Of a stretch of DNA of 15,378 nt, positions 14,368 to 15,378 are shown in pieces. The first letter of the stretch is position 1, and each line of letters opens with the position of its first letter. The position numbers and the translations under genes are program-made. The notes under the pieces were generated by a model. The model was not told where the DNA came from. It worked only from the letters and a program-made list of their open reading frames with translations, and did not search any database. Source of the DNA: Anaerotignum sp. (GTDB lineage: Bacteria > Bacillota > Clostridia > Lachnospirales > Anaerotignaceae); assembly GCA_020024395.1 (NCBI GenBank), contig JAHHTV010000015.1, positions 1 through 15,378 on the forward strand. The letters are read 5' to 3'.

Positions 14368-15282
14368 TTATGACGATTGCTCACGGAAACTTTTGAAAGA
14401 AAGCATTAACACCGTTCCCAATATCATCACAAATCCCAATAAATCAATCCATTGAAAATCGGAACCCAAAAATAAAAAGGATATAATAATCGCTGTCACA
14501 GGTTCCACAGTACCCAAAACACACCCCATAAACGGCCCAACAATGCTAACACCTTTCAAATATAATGAAAATGCGATTGCTGTACCAACAACTACAACAC
14601 CAAATAAACAAAGTATTGTTTCTATATCCATAACAATTTGATATGTCCAAGGATGAACCACCACACTAAGTGCAATCCCTGCAAATAACATAGCATATCC
14701 CACGACCACATAAATACCATATTTTCTTGAAATTTCCGCTGCCAACAAATTATACAATGCTGCTGCCACTGCGGATATCAGACCAAAAAATAACGCCTTA
14801 TTTGTCAAAAGCATATTATGAATATTGCCATGTGTACTCAATAAAAATACCCCAAATACTGCTGCAAATACCGCACATACTTCAAATAGCTTCGGCAATC
14901 TTGGCTTGCTGATACAAACATATAGCAAAACCATTGTAGATGCTAATGATTGCAAAACCGTTGCGGTACCTGCATTGGAATGTTGCACAGCAGCAAAATA
15001 CGTATATTGGCAAAATAACATACCAAATATCGAAAATATCAAAAGTTGTTTGAAATCTTTTTTTTCTCGAAAAATTTCATGCATCGTTTTTCCTTGTCGC
15101 ATATAACCAATAGCCAAAAGCAATATTCCTGCTACCAAAAGTCGAATAGAAACCAGCCATTCTGCTGTCACACCTTTATTTTGAAACAAAAACTGTCCAA
15201 AACACCCCGATATGCCCCAGCAAATCCCTCCTGAAAGTGTATATGCAATTCCTGTTTTTTTTGATACCCTATCCATGTGCAT
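14368..15282 (-). CDS. EamA/DMT-family transporter
   Basis: 304-residue polytopic membrane protein with about ten predicted helices in two repeated EamA halves (roughly residues 10-145 and 160-297), the size and layout of drug/metabolite transporters such as RhaT/YdcZ-like exporters. Recognisable family features are GGICWGISGCFGQFLF in helix 1, AVQHSNAGTATVLQSLAS ending helix 4 (substrate-path region), and GCVLGTVEPVTAII near helix 9. Substrate cannot be told from sequence; amino acid or metabolite export is common in the family. Start: ATG at 15282, 4 nt after AAGGGGG; an ATG two codons later (15276) has 10-nt spacing and is an alternative. Monocistronic, with its own promoter and terminator. 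Confidence 0.93.
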   Translation of the reverse strand: MHMDRVSKKTGIAYTLSGGICWGISGCFGQFLFQNKGVTAEWLVSIRLLVAGILLLAIGYMRQGKTMHEIFREKKDFKQLLIFSIFGMLFCQYTYFAAVQHSNAGTATVLQSLASTMVLLYVCISKPRLPKLFEVCAVFAAVFGVFLLSTHGNIHNMLLTNKALFFGLISAVAAALYNLLAAEISRKYGIYVVVGYAMLFAGIALSVVVHPWTYQIVMDIETILCLFGVVVVGTAIAFSLYLKGVSIVGPFMGCVLGTVEPVTAIIISFLFLGSDFQWIDLLGFVMILGTVLMLSFKSFREQSS

Positions 15283-15313
15283 ACTTCCCCCTTATATTCT
15301 ATACTATATTTTC

Positions 15314-15342
15314 ATTATATAACGACATTTCTTTACACTCAA
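15314..15342 (-). promoter_or_regulatory. Predicted sigma-A promoter of the EamA gene
   Basis: On the minus strand TTGAGT (-35, 15337-15342), a 17-bp spacer and perfect TATAAT (-10, 15314-15319), 31 bp before the ATG. Nothing else is recognised in 15343-15378. Confidence 0.75.
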
Positions 15343-15378
15343 TATCGTTTTTCCATAAAATCATGCATTGTATGTAAT

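Noticed and set aside
1..15378. CRISPR arrays, tRNA/rRNA genes, insertion sequences, toxin-antitoxin pairs, prophage or a multi-gene defence system
   Set aside because: I looked for regular repeats, cloverleaf ends, transposase motifs, terminal inverted repeats and paired small ORFs and found none that hold up.

Overview
The window is AT-rich chromosomal DNA of a low-GC, anaerobic, Gram-positive bacterium, most likely a member of the Clostridia (Lachnospirales-like). The grounds are SD sequences of the AGGAGG type, ATG/GTG/TTG starts, AddB rather than RecB, separate secD and secF, a TIGR04086-type membrane protein beside secD, bacterial ferredoxin modules and many strong intrinsic terminators. 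I cannot name the species. Thirteen of the sixteen protein genes lie on the minus strand. The plus strand is C-rich and G-poor even inside plus-strand genes, so the minus strand looks like the leading strand.

Left to right: (a) 1-241, the start of an unrecognised minus-strand gene cut by the window edge; (b) 360-1141, an 8-iron ferredoxin gene translationally coupled to a membrane [4Fe-4S] protein of the NapH/NosR type; (c) 1372-4065, secF, secD and a small TIGR04086-like membrane protein, with a promoter and a leader hairpin in front of secD; (d) 4157-5017, a plus-strand PHP-family phosphoesterase converging on (e) a Crp/Fnr-family regulator at 5083-5769; (f) 5812-6134, a gene-free stretch between two strong terminators that looks like a small-RNA gene with C-rich loops, preceded by tandem repeats and a 29-bp palindrome; (g) 6178-7710, a lipoprotein with a C-terminal stalk (copper-amine-oxidase-N-like) domain; (h) 7886-8305, a membrane-anchored FMN_bind-like protein divergent from (i) addB and a YiiD-type thioesterase (8435-12308); (j) 12331-14231, a ruvA-ruvB-orphan operon; (k) 14368-15282, an EamA/DMT transporter.

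Most of this is housekeeping: protein export (SecDF), recombination and repair (AddB, RuvAB), redox carriers, and one transporter. I see no CRISPR array, toxin-antitoxin pair, phage, transposon, tRNA or rRNA, and no obvious new multi-gene defence system. The best candidate for something undescribed is the small-RNA locus at about 5812-5990 with its upstream repeats. Secondary points are the 87-residue orphan riding in the ruvAB operon, addB with no adjacent addA, and the FMN_bind-like protein with an altered flavinylation motif.
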